Assembly: GCA_025093555.1 (NCBI GenBank)
Contig: JAIWNF010000025.1
Span: 310,001 to 374,000, forward strand
Length of the DNA: 64,000 nucleotides
Origin: Circinella umbellata
Lineage: Eukaryota; Mucoromycota; Mucoromycetes; Mucorales; Lichtheimiaceae
Direction: 5' to 3'
Positions within the stretch are counted from its first letter, which is position 1; every line of letters starts with the position of its first letter. A model generated the notes under the pieces. The model was given only the letters and a program-made list of their open reading frames with translations. It did no database searches and was not told the DNA's origin. Both the position numbers and the translations under genes were made by a program. Below, in pieces: positions 1-13,323 of this stretch.

Positions 1-77
1 TTATCAATGGTTTCACACATGAGAAAAGCAAAAAAGATAGAATTTTAAATTTATGTAATAATGATAATGATACTTAC

Positions 78-586
78 AGCATGAGGACAACCACCCGTTT
101 CAATAGCCTTGATTCTTTCTTCAGGCAAAGCTTTGTTACGAACTAAAAATTCAGTATCTTCCTTTGTAAAAATGTCGTTGGTAACAGCGGCAATGGAATA
201 AGTTTCCCGCAATCTTTGACAAAGTGCTAACATCAACGCGGTTTTGCCCGAACCGACAGGTCTATTATATATACAAAAGAAACATTAGAGAGACTTTCTC
301 ACCTTGTGTTGTTTTTTTTTCTAAGAAATAAATAGATAATTATATAAAAAGTATTCTTTTTTTACCCTCCAATACCAACAGTGAAAGAACGTTCACTCCA
401 ATCCCGGTTTTTATAGATAGCCTTGGGTCGTTCGTCATAGAGACCAGGGTGATCAAGCTGTTCATGCGTATGGCCATGCTCATGCGCGTCGTGCGAGTGG
501 CTATGCGCGTTATGATCGTGTGAATGTGCAGGAGCAGCACCAGATGAAGAGTTAGTTAAATCAAAACGGCAAGTATCGTTAGACAT
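78..586 (-). CDS. ureG: Urease accessory GTPase UreG, N-terminal part (3' end outside window)
   Basis: UreG is the SIMIBI-class GTPase that drives nickel delivery to apo-urease. Two exons are visible: 586..366 and 261..78, joined in frame across a short intron; a further donor (GTAAGT) follows at 77, so the rest lies beyond position 1. Residues 21-42 are histidine-rich ([20 protein letters not shown]), a metal-storage extension typical of plant and fungal UreG. The P-loop GPVGSGKT falls at residues 74-81 and is created exactly by the splice. It is followed by the family blocks [16 protein letters not shown] and IETGGCPHA. The start is the first Met before the His-rich tail. Identification is firm; the gene is incomplete only because the window ends. 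Confidence 0.93.
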
Positions 587-1886
587 TTTCTTCTTTATTG
601 TATGTTTTGTTTTATAAGGTGAAAGTGTGAGAAAAATGAGAAAGAAATGAAATGTTCAATGGTGATGATTTGGAACTGTTCCTTCACTTTTTTTTTTCCT
701 CATTGAGATTCCGATGGTTTATGAGTGGTTGTATTTTTTTAAAGCCAATGAAATATACATTGGGCAGCAATATTCTGTATATTGAAAAACTAGGAAAAAG
801 CGATTTTTCTACACAGCATAACGATAGATGTGAAATTTAAACAACCGAGAAAAATAAAATTAAAATAACTTTGTATAATTATAGCAGTAAAAGAGTGACT
901 CGGTTTTGATTTTTATTTTTTTGATAATACCATACTATAAACAATGAGGAAGGAAGGAAATAGAAGCAAATGTCTTTCCATCTGTCAACTCCTTAAACCC
1001 AGCAGAGTAGCTCAACCGGGGCGCATTTACCATTTTTGGTCAATTTTTTTCAAAGTTGCATATATGAATTATATGATTGTTATCAAGACTTTAATTATAC
1101 TTTCTCTTACTTTTCAAACATCATTCTATTCGAAACCATTATCTATCCTATCAGCCTTACACTTTCGTTAGATAACGATAACCAATACTTTAACGGGAGG
1201 GGAAGAAACTTCCAGTAACTGGTGATGTGAAAAAAAAGATATATAGATACAACCTTTTTTTCTTTTTACATATAAAAAATTTACGCCAAGAACGTATCAC
1301 AATGTTGGTCTGTTCAATTTGGTGGCGGTGATTTGATGAAGAACAAATAATGTGCGTAGGGACACATGACAGCACATATATAAACATAAACATTATATAT
1401 GTTTCTCAATACACCGCAACAACAATTTTCCTTTTTTTTTTCTTTGTATGGTATAAGGTGTGTATGTGTGAGAGAGGCTTGCAATAAATTATAATAACAG
1501 TAAGAATAAAAAAAAAAGTAATGATATGTATATATGTATATATAATGGTTATGTATGTTCTCCAATTATAAGAGCAGTAGTGTAATAAAGCATAATGTAT
1601 ATGATAAGTATGTATAACATAGAAAGACAGATAGATAAATTGGTAGAGGTTAAGAGGTAAGAGTGAGAGTATAGTAGTACGTATGTATGTATATGGATAA
1701 GAGTGATCTAGTGGAAAATCAATAAAAGTAACGTGGTATTTGTTTATACGTAGGTAAATATTTGATAATCAAATCATTTTCTTGATAAGTGGGATTATAG
1801 TTACGTAAATAAACATACCTTATATAAAAAAAAATTTACAGTTGCAGGTTTTACGTAAAATTGAACTTGAAGGTGAACGATACTTT
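587..1886. other. Intergenic, no supported gene
   Basis: AT-rich sequence with homopolymer runs and scattered stops in every frame. It contains the promoter side of ureG near 600-700. A tRNA-like stretch near 1003 lacks a matching 3' acceptor strand. No gene can be supported. Confidence 0.5.
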
Positions 1887-2108
1887 TTAAGCACCAGTAC
1901 ATGTGGGATCACGACTTATAGAAATGCTAGCTCTAGCACCACCCATAGGATCAACAAAACTTCCTATAACATCTGGTACTCTTCCCATACGCATTGGATC
2001 ATTTATAAAAGATACGGACGCAGCTATTTGTGCTTGTTGTATAGATTGTTGATTGCGAACAAGTTCTTCTTGACTAATCTCACTTTGAATTTTACGAAAA
2101 GACTTTCT
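1887..2108 (-). CDS. Possible terminal exon of an unrecognised protein
   Basis: A minus-strand open segment follows a good acceptor (poly-T then CAG at 2109-2111). It reads as a plausible soluble protein end: a Gln-rich stretch with NQQSIQQAQIAASVSFI, then DPMRMGRVPDVIGSFVDPMGG, ending CTGA and a TAA stop at 1887. Amino-acid composition is unlike the low-complexity noise frames nearby. An upstream exon in the right phase was not found; the open frame also contains its own Met at 2126, so it could instead be a 79-aa protein. I do not recognise the family. Treat as tentative. Confidence 0.3.
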   Translation of the reverse strand, partial: RKSFRKIQSEISQEELVRNQQSIQQAQIAASVSFINDPMRMGRVPDVIGSFVDPMGGARASISISRDPTCTGA

Positions 2109-2126
2109 GAAAAAAAATAATGGCAT

Positions 2127-4276
2127 TGTTATGTAATATAAGGGATAAAGAATATGTATGTAAATTAGAAACAGGAGGTGTTGGTTCTGTTATAACTTTT
2201 AAAAAACGAGAGAATAAAAAAAAAAGAGAGAGATAGCAGTAGGGAAGAAATTACAAAATGTATTGTTTGATAAATCAAACCCTTTCTTTATATACACTTT
2301 TATTGTTGCGGAATTGAAAATAAAAAAAGTATGATCAAATTGAGAAAAAGAAGAAGTACTCGCCAGCTGCATCACCATCATCGAATGAAAAGATATCCGG
2401 AATTTTTGTTGTTTGATAATGATTTCTATCTCCCCCATCGCTCCTCCCCCCCCCCCAGTCTCAACCTTTTTTTTTTGTCTTTTCGCAGCCCCTAATGTAA
2501 ATTTTGTTCCCGAATAGAATGGTGACATTTTTTAGCGATCCGAATCGAACAAGAAAATCCACGTAGCAAAAGAAAGTATACATATCTCCATCTAAGTTTT
2601 TTTTTTTTGATGTTCTATTAAGTATCATGCTTATTATGTTGACAAACTACATTTGTAATATAAAACACTTCTTTATCAATATATTAAAAGAGTTTCCAGA
2701 TAACGACAAATAACAACAAACAGCACGAACGCCCAAATGCTGTAATGTATGTTGATTGTGTACTACCTATTATGACAAAATACAGTGAATCTAAAAACAC
2801 AGCTACGTACGTCTTTTGTGTGTGACGTTATCAATCTTGCTTACCACGTCGACGCACTAATTGGTTCATATTCGAACGGTTAATATGCAATGTATGTTGT
2901 TCTTTTTATTATTCTTGATTAAATGTAATAACTGGTCATATAGCTACAATTGTATTTTTTTTTTCGATGTGTAGCATACCCAATGCATGATAAGGTATGC
3001 GTTTCAAATATATCATTTATTAGTTTGTAAATGCACTGGATAAACCATTGTTATGTATTACATTGGCCATTATCGTTTAGTGGTTGTAAGTCTCATCATG
3101 TAAACTTTTTTTTTAGTACCGTGTAAACTAGGGAGCGTACAGATTATGTCTAAACTACCGTTCTTTTTCTTTTTTACGTACGTATATAAAAAAAAACGAG
3201 ACAGTAAATCAAAGAAAATTCCTATTATAACTTATTGCATCATCAAAAAACTTGTCAAAGTTTAAAATAAAAAATAAAAATATTCAATCCAGTCAAATTT
3301 TCCTATTCAGGGTATGTATAAGTGAAAATCTTTAATTATTGCTACGTAACCGGATATTGCAAGAATACCCATGGTAATAACGGAGTCAAGTTTAGAAAAA
3401 GACAGAACAAGATTTTTAAACCGATGATGTGCATCCGATCGAAAAAAATAAAATAAAATAAAGCTCAGCGAAAAAATCTAACTCTTTATGATTTGCAATT
3501 CCTTTTTTCTTTTTGTCAGTTTTAAAAGTACGGTAAGACTTTTCTTTGGAACGATCATACAAATAACACACGGAGATATACGTTTATTAATCCTATGGCA
3601 TACCAAATAAAGTTGCTAATATTATTATAAAAAACAAACATTTATTTCACTCCTAGCCTTTCTCCCTACGACACTTTATACTTGATAAAGTTATAACTAT
3701 AAACAATATTATTCAGCATACTCGGTGACAAAATTCTAGACCTTATCTTTTGTCTGTTTGTTAACAACGAATCAGCGGGTATCTGTTGTTCGTGTCACAA
3801 TAGTTCTTATGCATAGATTAACTGTTGAAAAATAGAGCCATAAACTATTTATTTATGTAGGTATGATCAAATTATTTACATATACATTAAGAACCACGTC
3901 TTTATTTGAAAGAACTGTTGTCATTAGTACATACTAGCCACATGTTATATAAGGTCCTATAAGTTTTGTTTTCATAACCTATCACACAATGATGCTTTAA
4001 CAGTTGATTCCATATCCTATTATTTTTTGTTATGATGTCCTACTTTCATATTGACAACTATACAATATACTATCAATTATTTAGGCTATTAGCATCCAAG
4101 TTTATAGTAAGTTCTTCATTAATGATTTTGTATGGTCTGAAGAGGAATTATGTGATTATTATCATTATCTGTCCACTTTTAGGCTGTTGTCAATTTTTTT
4201 TTTGTGTGTAGCATTTTGTCAGTTAATCATTGATGAAATTTGTTCCATTAAAGAGACTTCCTATATGCAGCTGACT
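2127..4276. other. Long intergenic stretch, no supported gene
   Basis: About 2.1 kb of AT-rich sequence with poly-T and poly-C runs (for example a C-tract near 2448) and no frame with coding-like composition. An open frame at 2199-2528 (-) is low complexity and lacks splice-consistent neighbours. A box-A-like string near 3071 has no box B. Confidence 0.5.
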
Positions 4277-4283
4277 TATAAAA
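4277..4283 (+). promoter_or_regulatory. TATA-box candidate for the AMSH-like gene
   Basis: TATAAAA followed by a GC-rich GCGGGG, 117 bp before the ATG at 4400. Position and context suit a core promoter; not tested. Confidence 0.35.
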
Positions 4284-4399
4284 GCGGGGTGCATAATAGC
4301 ACATCGTTTTTTTATAATTAAGGTTAGACGACGTAGCCCCTCTCTTTCTTTGTATGTGATTTGTATGACTTTTTTTTTATTCTACTATTATTCTTTTAA

Positions 4400-6764
4400 A
4401 TGCTGCGTCCCGAAAACAACACTAGTCAAGGCACCATGAGAACTATTCGACCAAGAGGGACAGCAGAACTTAATAAACTTGCCACCATTGAAATTAACCC
4501 TCGAATTAATATTAAACATTACTTTCGATCAGCGGATATCTTGATAAAACAAGCAAGGGTCTATTATAATGAAAAGGATTATGAAAACGCGTATATTTTA
4601 TTTCTGAAATATACAAAGTGAGCTCAGATTTATATTGTTTTAATTCATGGAAGTTTCATAATATATGCCTTGGAGAACATGTAAATACTAAATTGGGAGT
4701 TTCCTTAAAAATATATTATAGTTTGGGATTAACTGAACTTTCTCGACATCCATCTTATAAAGCTCCTGAACATAAGCGACAAAACAAAGTTATTAAATTG
4801 GTAATGAAAAGTCTTATTTTTATTAAATGAGCATTGGGATTGGGTAATAAAAAGGGAGAGAGAAGCAAAGAAATTTAATAATTCTTGGCGCTGTTATGCT
4901 TTATTTTTTAGAATTGTCTCGAAGCATTAAATGCGTTGGAAACCTTAAAACCCAAGTTAGATAAACTTTTTGAAGACCATTTGGAAGATATTAATAAAAA
5001 CAATAATAGTAATCATAATATACCATCTCGGAAACAGTCGACACGTGTTGCCAATAGAAAGACAAGCGTTTCTTCAGAAAGGTACTTTCTTTTTAACAAA
5101 CGGCATTACACCAATAATTGTTTCTTGAATCAATTATTAATTTGACCAATAGTCTAAAGATTGAAGTGGAGGCAAATGTACCTGAGGAAGGAAAAGTTCA
5201 AGTCGAGGAGGATACGCAAGAGAAAAAGAAACGATCAGATAATGAACAATGGTCTGTTCAGAATGCATTAAGAGGAGTGTCAGGTATTGGTGGTACAACA
5301 GGTTCAGAGAACGAACAGTGAGTTTTCAATTTCTCTTGACTTTTGACTGATTTTGATTTCTATGGTGATTAGTTATATATGAATAATGTGTTATAAATTG
5401 ACATAGGAATAAACAACGTGATTTATCTAATGCTCAGGCAAATTATCCAAAAACTAATATTTATAACCAAAGTGATAGGTAAATTGCTTCTTATTTTATT
5501 ATTACATTTTCTTCTTATTACTGATCCAAACACAAAATAATTAGTTTTAATTATATTAAATCCCCCACACCTTCCGCACCATCCTATGCGCCACCTCTAC
5601 CGCCAAAACCAATGGCGGAGGATTCTGAACCTATAATTAAACCAGTATCAGTACCACCTTTACCACCAAAAATAAGAAATGAACCGCAATTTGAAAGCAA
5701 GGGGCCTGTCATAAGTGATCAATTTGTACCAAAATTACCACCAAAAATTAAACTGGATCAACAAGATGAAACACACAGCTCACCAGGTAATCATCTATTT
5801 TTTTTTTATTGTGACCACAAGACCAATTGAAAAGTTTATTAACATAGTATTTATTTATAAAAAAAAATTAGCATCGACGACAGAAGGTGGTTTACCATTA
5901 CGATATTTATACCTGCCTGATTCATTACAAAAAGATTTCCTTCGTATTGCTCAAACAAATACTTCAAAGAATATTGAAACTTGTGGAATCTTATGTGGAA
6001 CTCTTGTGAGTTTTTTTTTTTTTTCTTAAAAAAAAAACATCGGATTAATTTAGCTAACTACTTTATTTTATTTTTTGAAAGAAAAATAACGTTTTAACTG
6101 TGACAACAATGATTATTCCAAGACAGTCCGGGACACCGGATTCATGTACCACTGAGAATGAAGAAGAATTATTTGATTATCAGGATTCACACGAGTTACT
6201 TACATTTGGATGGATACATGTAATTTAAAGCAATTTCATATAATTTTATAAACCATGGTAACGACGTTCATGTTATTAATTCTGATTTTTCTCTCCAATT
6301 TTTTGACTACTTAGACACATCCATCACAATCATGCTTTTTAAGCTCTTTGGATTTACATACTCATTGTTCATATCAAATTATGCTTCCAGAAGCTGTTGC
6401 TATTGTTTGTGCTCCAAAACACAATCCAAGGTAATGTATGACAAAAGGAAAACCACAGCTTTGGATAGTGAGAAACTTAAACTTTTTTTTTTCATTTACA
6501 GTTATGGTATATTTCGGCTGACCGATCCACCTGGTCTCCCACTTATAACAAATTGCAAAGTTGAAGGCGCATTTCATCCACATCCTGATGAACCTATATA
6601 TACGGTATGTGATTTTAAGCTTTATTGAAATATAAAATGGTATTCGTGTGAAATGAATGTTGAACTGATAACTGGGACGCTTCTTTAATTAGGACACGCA
6701 CAATGATACAGGTCATGTTCGTATAAAAAATTACTCTTATGATATAGTTGATTTACGAGGGTGA
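4400..6764 (+). CDS. AMSH/STAMBP-type JAMM deubiquitinase
   Basis: Zinc metalloprotease predicted to cleave K63-linked ubiquitin chains at endosomes with ESCRT-0 (family knowledge). Eleven exons: 4400-4617, 4722-4800, 4912-5081, 5153-5317, 5407-5478, 5545-5786, 5872-6005, 6082-6219, 6315-6430, 6502-6604, 6693-6764; all junctions keep frame, giving 502 aa. Residues 1-140 form a USP8-dimerisation/MIT-like helical region. A basic and polar linker follows, then proline motifs PPLPPK (two copies) and KLPPK that could bind SH3 domains, as in the STAM-binding motif. The JAMM domain has Glu351 (IETCGILCG) and the zinc ligands His406, His408 and Asp419 in [24 protein letters not shown], the AMSH-specific structural zinc site, follows. 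Length exceeds human AMSH (424 aa) because of the linker. Confidence 0.93.
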
Positions 6765-7064
6765 ATTATATTATACATATTGCTATTTATTATATCAAGG
6801 ATATGTGTATGTGTGAAATGTATACGGTAATGATGATAGATATATAGATGTTTAAAACAAATCAAAAATGAGTGATAGTCATATGGAAACAAATGTGAAG
6901 TTGCACAATCTTCCTTGTAATACTCTTAATGCGCGCTATTACGTTCCATATTTCGTACCTCTTTATTTTATTTTTCTCGATCTCTTTTTTTTTTATTTTT
7001 TCATATTTATTCCCGTTTTTTTCTTCTGTTTGGTGTATTTTGTTCAGCGATCCGGATTCAAATC

Positions 7065-9143
7065 ATGAGTAATTCTGGGAATGGTTCTTCATTAACCGAA
7101 ATGAAAGACATTGTAGAAAAAACCGAAGTTGTTACTTCATTGAATGAAGCAGATTCTCAAGAATATCGAGAGTATCCTATTCGTTTTTATGGACTTGCAG
7201 TTCTTGGCTTATTAAATATCGCTTCGTCTCTTTCATGGCTTTCTGTTGCACCTATTCCGCAACAAGCTGTTGAATTTTTCGGTGCAAGCAGTTATACTGT
7301 AATTAATTGGTTTTCCAATGTTTTCATGTTATGCTATCTTTTCGCTGGTCCAATATCGAGTTTTACCTATGAACGCTATAGTATCAAAGCAGGCGTATGT
7401 TTTCTATAAATAATAGTGTTGTTGATAAAAACTGTTTGGCATTTCATATAAACCTCGACTAGCACTAATACGACACAATATTTATAAAATGTAAATAATA
7501 TAGATTGTATTAGGTGCAGGCCTTCAAGTATTAGGAAGTTGGTTAAGATTTTTTTCTGTATTCGTTCATGCATCAAATGGTAAATTAGCACTTGCATTTG
7601 TTGGACAGGTAATGTGACCTTGAAGTTTTTTTTCCCGCAAGTCTTTTTTTTTTCCCTGTCATTTAAATATAAACCCAATTATTAAAACTCGGTAGATAAT
7701 TTGTGCGATTGGACAACCTTTTATCCTCAGCTCCTCAACTCCGGTAGGAAACAACTATGCTATTATGTTTTGTGTTAGAGCAAATTTGATTTTTACTCCA
7801 TGAAATATATTTTTTTAGTATGCAGCATTATGGTTTTCAGCGGATGGTCGTGGCAGTGCTACAACAGTATCAGGATTAAGTAAGTTTCAATAATACTTTT
7901 CTTTAAAAAAATTCATGAATAAAAAGGTCCACAGACTAACTTTCACGTGTTATTCTTTGTTTAATTACACCTGAAAATAGCAAATGCTGTTGGTATGGCA
8001 ATTGCAAGTTTGACAGCTCCTGGATTTGTATCCAATCCATTTGAAATCCGTTATAACGTATTGTAGTTTTTTTTTTTTCAACTTGGATTATCATTGTATG
8101 TGGTTAGCTGACAAGAACTTGAGATACAAAAATCATAAATTATAGTTTTTGTTTATTGCATGTTTTACAACCGTATTTGCAATCCCTGCTATTTTTATTC
8201 CTAGCAAACCAAAGACACCACCTTCTTATAGTGCTTCTAACAGCAAAGAACGACGTATGCCATTTCGAGAAAGTATTCGATTGCTCTTTACCAATTTGGA
8301 TTTCATCATTATCTGGTTTACGTTCGGTGTCATGTGTGGGTTATTTTCAACAGTGACATCTTTATTAGCACAGATATTGCTTCCTTATGGGATTAGTGAA
8401 GATGATGCTGGTTTAGCGGCCGTGGCACTTATTGTAGCTGGCATTGTTGGTGCAGTATCTAGCGGTATTTTTATTGATAAAACCGGTAAACATGTGTGGA
8501 TTCTTCGAGCCTTTGTACCTATCGCTGGGTTTATGTATCTCGCACTTCTTTTTGTTGGTGAGTTTATGCTGAATTAAGCAATATATACGTAGCATTGTGG
8601 GGTATATTACAATTATATTGACAAATGTGCCTAATACTTTTACTTTATACAAATCAGTGAAACCAGACAATTATGGTGCAATTGTTGGCGTATGTGTAAT
8701 AATGGGCTTTTGCACATTTTCATTATTACCAGTAGCATTAGAATTAAGTGTTGAATGTATGTATAAATATGAGTTGTTATATTGAAATAATATAAGCTAG
8801 TATGTTAAAAATTGGGAAATAATTAAACGACAAGTAAAATACCATCTAACATTACCTTGTTTTTTCAAAATCAATTGTATATAACTTAGGTTCATATCCT
8901 GTATCAGAATCTATTTCGAGTCCATCATTATGGTTATGCTCCCAAATTCTTGCTTTTGTATTCACCGTTTCCATGGATGCATTACGCGACCCTAGTGGTG
9001 ATCCACCAGAGAATATGCGTCGAGCACTTATTATGGCAACAGGTATCTCTATGCCAATGATGGTGATTGTTCAATTCTATAAAAGTAAAAATAAGCGATT
9101 GGCTTTTGAAAAAGAAGCAGCTCAAAGACAAGAATCAAAATAA
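7065..9143 (+). CDS. MFS transporter of the SLC49 (FLVCR/DIRC2-like) group
   Basis: Predicted 12-TM major facilitator protein of 461 aa. Eight exons: 7065-7394, 7504-7608, 7696-7743, 7819-7879, 7981-8057, 8146-8557, 8658-8756, 8890-9143, all joined in frame. After a polar cytosolic N-terminus (about 45 aa), the first helix pair carries SLSWLSVAPIPQQAVEFFG and the loop VINWFSNVFMLCYLFAGP. These resemble the FLVCR-family signature around TM1-TM2. Later helices include QPFILSSSTPYAALWF and the C-terminal half from FTNLDFIIIWFTFG. Animal SLC49 members move heme, choline or pyridoxine; the fungal substrate cannot be read from sequence. It starts 300 bp after the AMSH gene on the same strand. Confidence 0.85.
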
Positions 9144-10088
9144 TAGCGATCCATAATCAAGACTATCTTTACCTCTATTTTTTTTATATCATTATCGTAC
9201 TACTGTGCCTTTTTTTTAATTATTTTATAATTTAATAACCCCCTTTAATTACTTAACTATTATTGTTTATCGTTGTACTTTTCGTTAATATTTGTAATAT
9301 TACTGTATTACGTACCTTGACATATTCTTTTACTTTCTATCATTGTACGTACGTATGTGCAAAGATTGGTTTATTTAATATTTATTATTACTATACTAAT
9401 ATAAATCTTTTTAATCCCATTACAAAACGAATTTGAATTTTTTTATTCAGTAGCCATATATGTATGCTGTTAATTCTACACTACGTATTCTTGTAAAAGA
9501 AAATGATTGTATATAGTAATTAAACTGCATACGTACTATGTACTTTCCATCCCGTTCATTGAGCACGTAGAGGGGAAGCTGTACATAAGCGTTTTACATC
9601 ATATAATCATGGTAAAGTAAACTAAAGATAATTTCATATTTGCTAATGGAAACATCCCTGCCAAATTTTATGAATAATATCAAGAGATATAATTCATGTT
9701 CTACGTAATCTTTTTTACTATTATAATTATTCTTATCAACATTAAGCTTTCTTATTAAATCAAAGAATTGAAAGTGCATGGAAACCGTCCGATATAAAAC
9801 AAGTTGAATATTTTTTTTAAAGAAAGTCCCTTTCTTTGAGAATAAGTCAGTATTGTATTATATTATAACCTTTTTATTGTAAACAGCCATATATCTTTAG
9901 TAATAATAACCCGTTTAACTTGTAAAATAAGTATAAAAACTAGGAAGTTCGTTAATATAAATATGCACAATACAGTACTGTTATATTGTTGACTGAAACT
10001 GTAAAATAGATATGAGCTGATTATAGCATCTGTATAATAATGCTACAAACAAAAAAAGATAAAAATAAAGTATGTATAGTATTATAAT
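9144..10088. other. Convergent intergenic region, no supported gene
   Basis: Lies between two 3' ends. It contains AT-rich 3'-UTR-like sequence for the transporter and the minus-strand secreted protein. No frame shows coding character. Confidence 0.5.
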
Positions 10089-11616
10089 CTAATTATATTT
10101 ATTCGCCTTAATACCATAAACCGGTCGATCCTTTGGGTGTTCACCGAGAGTATAGATGGAATTGGTTTGTTTGCGATACATAAGATCTTCAGGACCACGC
10201 GAAAGTGCCTTGGTATGAGGTCGGAGTCCCTTACCAGGAATCCAAGTATACAATGTTCCGTAAGCACTGGGTTTATCACCCTTACTAACTGTAAAGAAGT
10301 ACTTAAGATCCCTGTTTGCTTGTTTTACGGAAACAGCACCTTGCATGGATTTGAGACCGATCTTGTAAAATTTAGTAGCGACAGCAGTGTTTCCGGTAGA
10401 CTTGGGTAAACGTGTTTTTGCATCGAGATCAAAACGAGCAATACGGTTCTTAGCACCCGTTTTGTCGTATTGACCAACGATGAAAGAGTCTGGCGTGGTG
10501 GTACGGTCCAACGAAATAAAAGAAAAGTTGAAGCCCTTCGCAGTTTTGCTTTTAGCAAGATAATGACCCCATTGAGGAATAACATATCTGTTATATAGAT
10601 TTTTTTTTAGAAAGAGTATTATATACGTACGTTCATTTCTTGCTGCGAAAAAAAAAATCTTTTCAAAATAACTTACTTGTAGTTAGCAGCACTGTATTTT
10701 CCCTTGCCAACGTGGCCAATCTTTTTACCATTACCAACCTTGTAGATATGGCCCAAATCGAAGATACCTAGGTAGTTTTAAATTATTAATTATTTAATCA
10801 TCTGAATTTTGAGAGAAACTTTATTGTTGTTCTGATTTTATTTAACGCTGCTAAATGTATTGGTTTGTTTTTACTTACGTATACCATTATCTGTATCAAC
10901 AACGTAAAGTTTATCACCATACCACATAATGCCACCAGCATGAATGCGGACTGGGTGGTAAGAGATGTTTCCCTTTTTAGTTTCATAAGGAACAACAAGC
11001 AAGACATTACGGTATGCGGGTTGACTTCTGTTGTTATCGATAAACGAGATACGGACGCCCTTATTCTTGGGATTACTTGCTTCTTTGGTAGTGTGATCAT
11101 ACCAGGAAGTAAGAATGATATCATTTTTACCGTAAGTACCTTTTCCATAAGCATCTGATGAACTAGTAATACCTTGAGGATACCACTTTGTGGTACCCTG
11201 ATCATTGTAGCTTCCATCTTTTCTCTTTGACCACCTGTAATAATAGTAAATATATATATATATATAATTAATTAATATTTATTATAATTGATAGAATCTA
11301 ATTTATATTATTTATATATATACATATATACCGTGCATAAATATGAAATGGTATTAATTACTTACGAGAAAGCATCTTTGTTCCAGCCAGGACGTTGTTT
11401 ACGAGTATAATCCATGTTAATATGATTTACATCCTTGATCACTTTGTTAACTGACACATTAGGGAGAGCTTTGTCAAGTCTTTTAATAAGTCCTTCATAA
11501 TGGCCAGGCTTTCCATATAGTGTAAAGTCCTTTTCGTCTAATATTTTGACCTTGGGGACGGCAGCGACAAAACTTACTGCCAACAATGCAGAAGTAAAGA
11601 TTTTTGTCAAGAGCAT
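10089..11616 (-). CDS. Secreted propeller-like protein of unknown function
   Basis: 398 aa from four exons: 11616-11366, 11234-10879, 10767-10677, 10587-10089, all in frame. The N-terminus MLLTKIFTSALLAVSFVAAVPK is a clear signal peptide. The body has repeated strand-rich blocks such as YPQGITSSSDAYGKG, HAGGIMWYGDKLYVVDTDNG followed by IRIFDL, and SRGPEDLMYRKQTNSIYTLG. The 'HAGG..WYG..LYV.DT..G...FD' pattern resembles secreted beta-propeller-like proteins seen in actinobacteria. No catalytic motif is evident and no membrane anchor follows, so it is probably exported to the cell surface or medium. A bacterial relationship is inferred from pattern memory only. Confidence 0.75.
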
Positions 11617-13323
11617 GATACTCGCTCAAAAAAAAAAAAGGGAATGGAAGGAAGGAAGAAGTTGTTATAAAGGAGGGGGAGAAAGAACCAAAAAAAATAA
11701 GAGGTTTGTTTTGGGTTATTGAACTATTCATTTACATTGGATATTTATATGTGTAAAGAGGTAACAAGGACTAGACGTTAATATATTTTCTGAGGCTGTG
11801 TATAAGTACAGGTTACCATAATAAATAAAACGATACTGACATGATCGTCTTCTTCTACTATATGGTTAAGTTTAATTTTCTACTAAATTTACTAATGTAG
11901 CACAGTACGTAACAACAATATATTCACTTTAACTATCCACAGGAGAATATTATAATAAAAACGCAGCGTGTATATGATCTTTTTTTGGTAGCATATAATT
12001 GTGTATAGCACTGTATAAAGTAACCTACGACTCGTAGCAGCGCTGCAGAATAATAAGAGAAAAAGAAGCAAAGTCGTTACCAGATTAACAAAAAAGAAAT
12101 CATAAAAGTCATCCACAAGCAGATCAAATATTATCAGCCACCATTTTCAAGTCAAATAAAAATGGATGATGTTATTAAATCAAAGTAGACCATCGTATTA
12201 TTATGACTAATTTCAAAAGTAATTATTTTATTACGCACTTGTAGTAGGACTCTATTTACTATAGAGTCTGTGTAAAATATATAAAAAAAAGTTAGAAAGT
12301 AGTACATGAAGCAGAACATATCAAGTTTAGTCTTGCTATTATTAAATGCTATTGGTTTTGATGCACAGCAACAAAAAAAACTACCATATAGCTAGGCTTG
12401 AATTATTAATAACATACCTTTATGAAGTATAGTTTAAGCTATATGAATTTATAGCATGATATTGATGATTAAATAGATTGTTGTATGGAAAGCGAAATGA
12501 GTTCTTTAAAGGTAATACAAATCACACAAGAAATTTATTACATGGATCAACGATCGTGAAACCATGAATTTCGCCGACATTATTGTTGCATAATATTTCA
12601 AACCGTCTCTTTTTTTGAGGCATATACGTACTGTTTTCTATATTGTTATATTTTTTTTCTTATTTCGCTAAACATACCTACTTTTCTTTTATTTTTTATC
12701 TATTAAAAAGTTTGAAAAGATGGTATGCATAAGGGTATTCGAATGTCTGATTTGGTAGCACAAGAATCCAGCCGGGCTAAAGAAAAATAAATACCACATA
12801 TGGTTAAGCAAAAGACAAGTAGCGCCCTTTACTTATAAACACACATGACTTCTTTTAATTATGGATGGCGTTTTTCTATAATAAACCACAAGTGTAATAC
12901 GTAGTTGATGTGTAATTTTCAAAGCAAGTGTTTTTCAGCCACAGTTTTTGACATTCCTGGGTAGATGTGTAAGCATGCTTTAAAATTATAGCAAGATTAT
13001 TAAGCGGAGGGTATATGAGTTATAATAATGGTCTAGACTATTGGTCAATAAAAGTAATACTAAAATAATATTCTTGAATGTATTATAAATATATGCTTGG
13101 TATTTATATGAAGGGCACACTAATAATTATTGAAAAAAAATTGAATCTACGTACAATAACAACTGGGTCAAATAGGTTTAGAGTGAGAATCATCAAAAGA
13201 CATATTGATACGTACTGCACAAAGTTATTTAAAATTTTTGATTATATTTTTTTTATTCAGGAAAAAGATGTGTGCTGATATATAACTAAACGACAACATC
13301 AATTATATTTTTTATCGAATCAA
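11617..13323. other. Intergenic, no supported gene
   Basis: 1.7 kb, AT-rich. Short open frames (11892-12116 minus, 13078-13278 plus) are low complexity, hydrophobic by base composition, and lack exon-like context. The promoter of the secreted protein must lie near 11620-11900. Confidence 0.5.

Noticed and set aside
1003..1060. tRNA-like string with GTAGCTCAACCGG (D-arm-like)
   Set aside because: No anticodon arm, T-arm or complementary acceptor strand follows at the required distance.
2199..2528. 109-codon minus-strand frame
   Set aside because: Low-complexity Lys/Gly/Phe runs from homopolymers, no supported splice to the exon at 1887-2108.
3062..3140. Box-A-like TCGTTTAGTGGTTG suggesting a tRNA
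   Set aside because: No box B (GGTTCGAATCC-like) downstream and no cloverleaf pairing.
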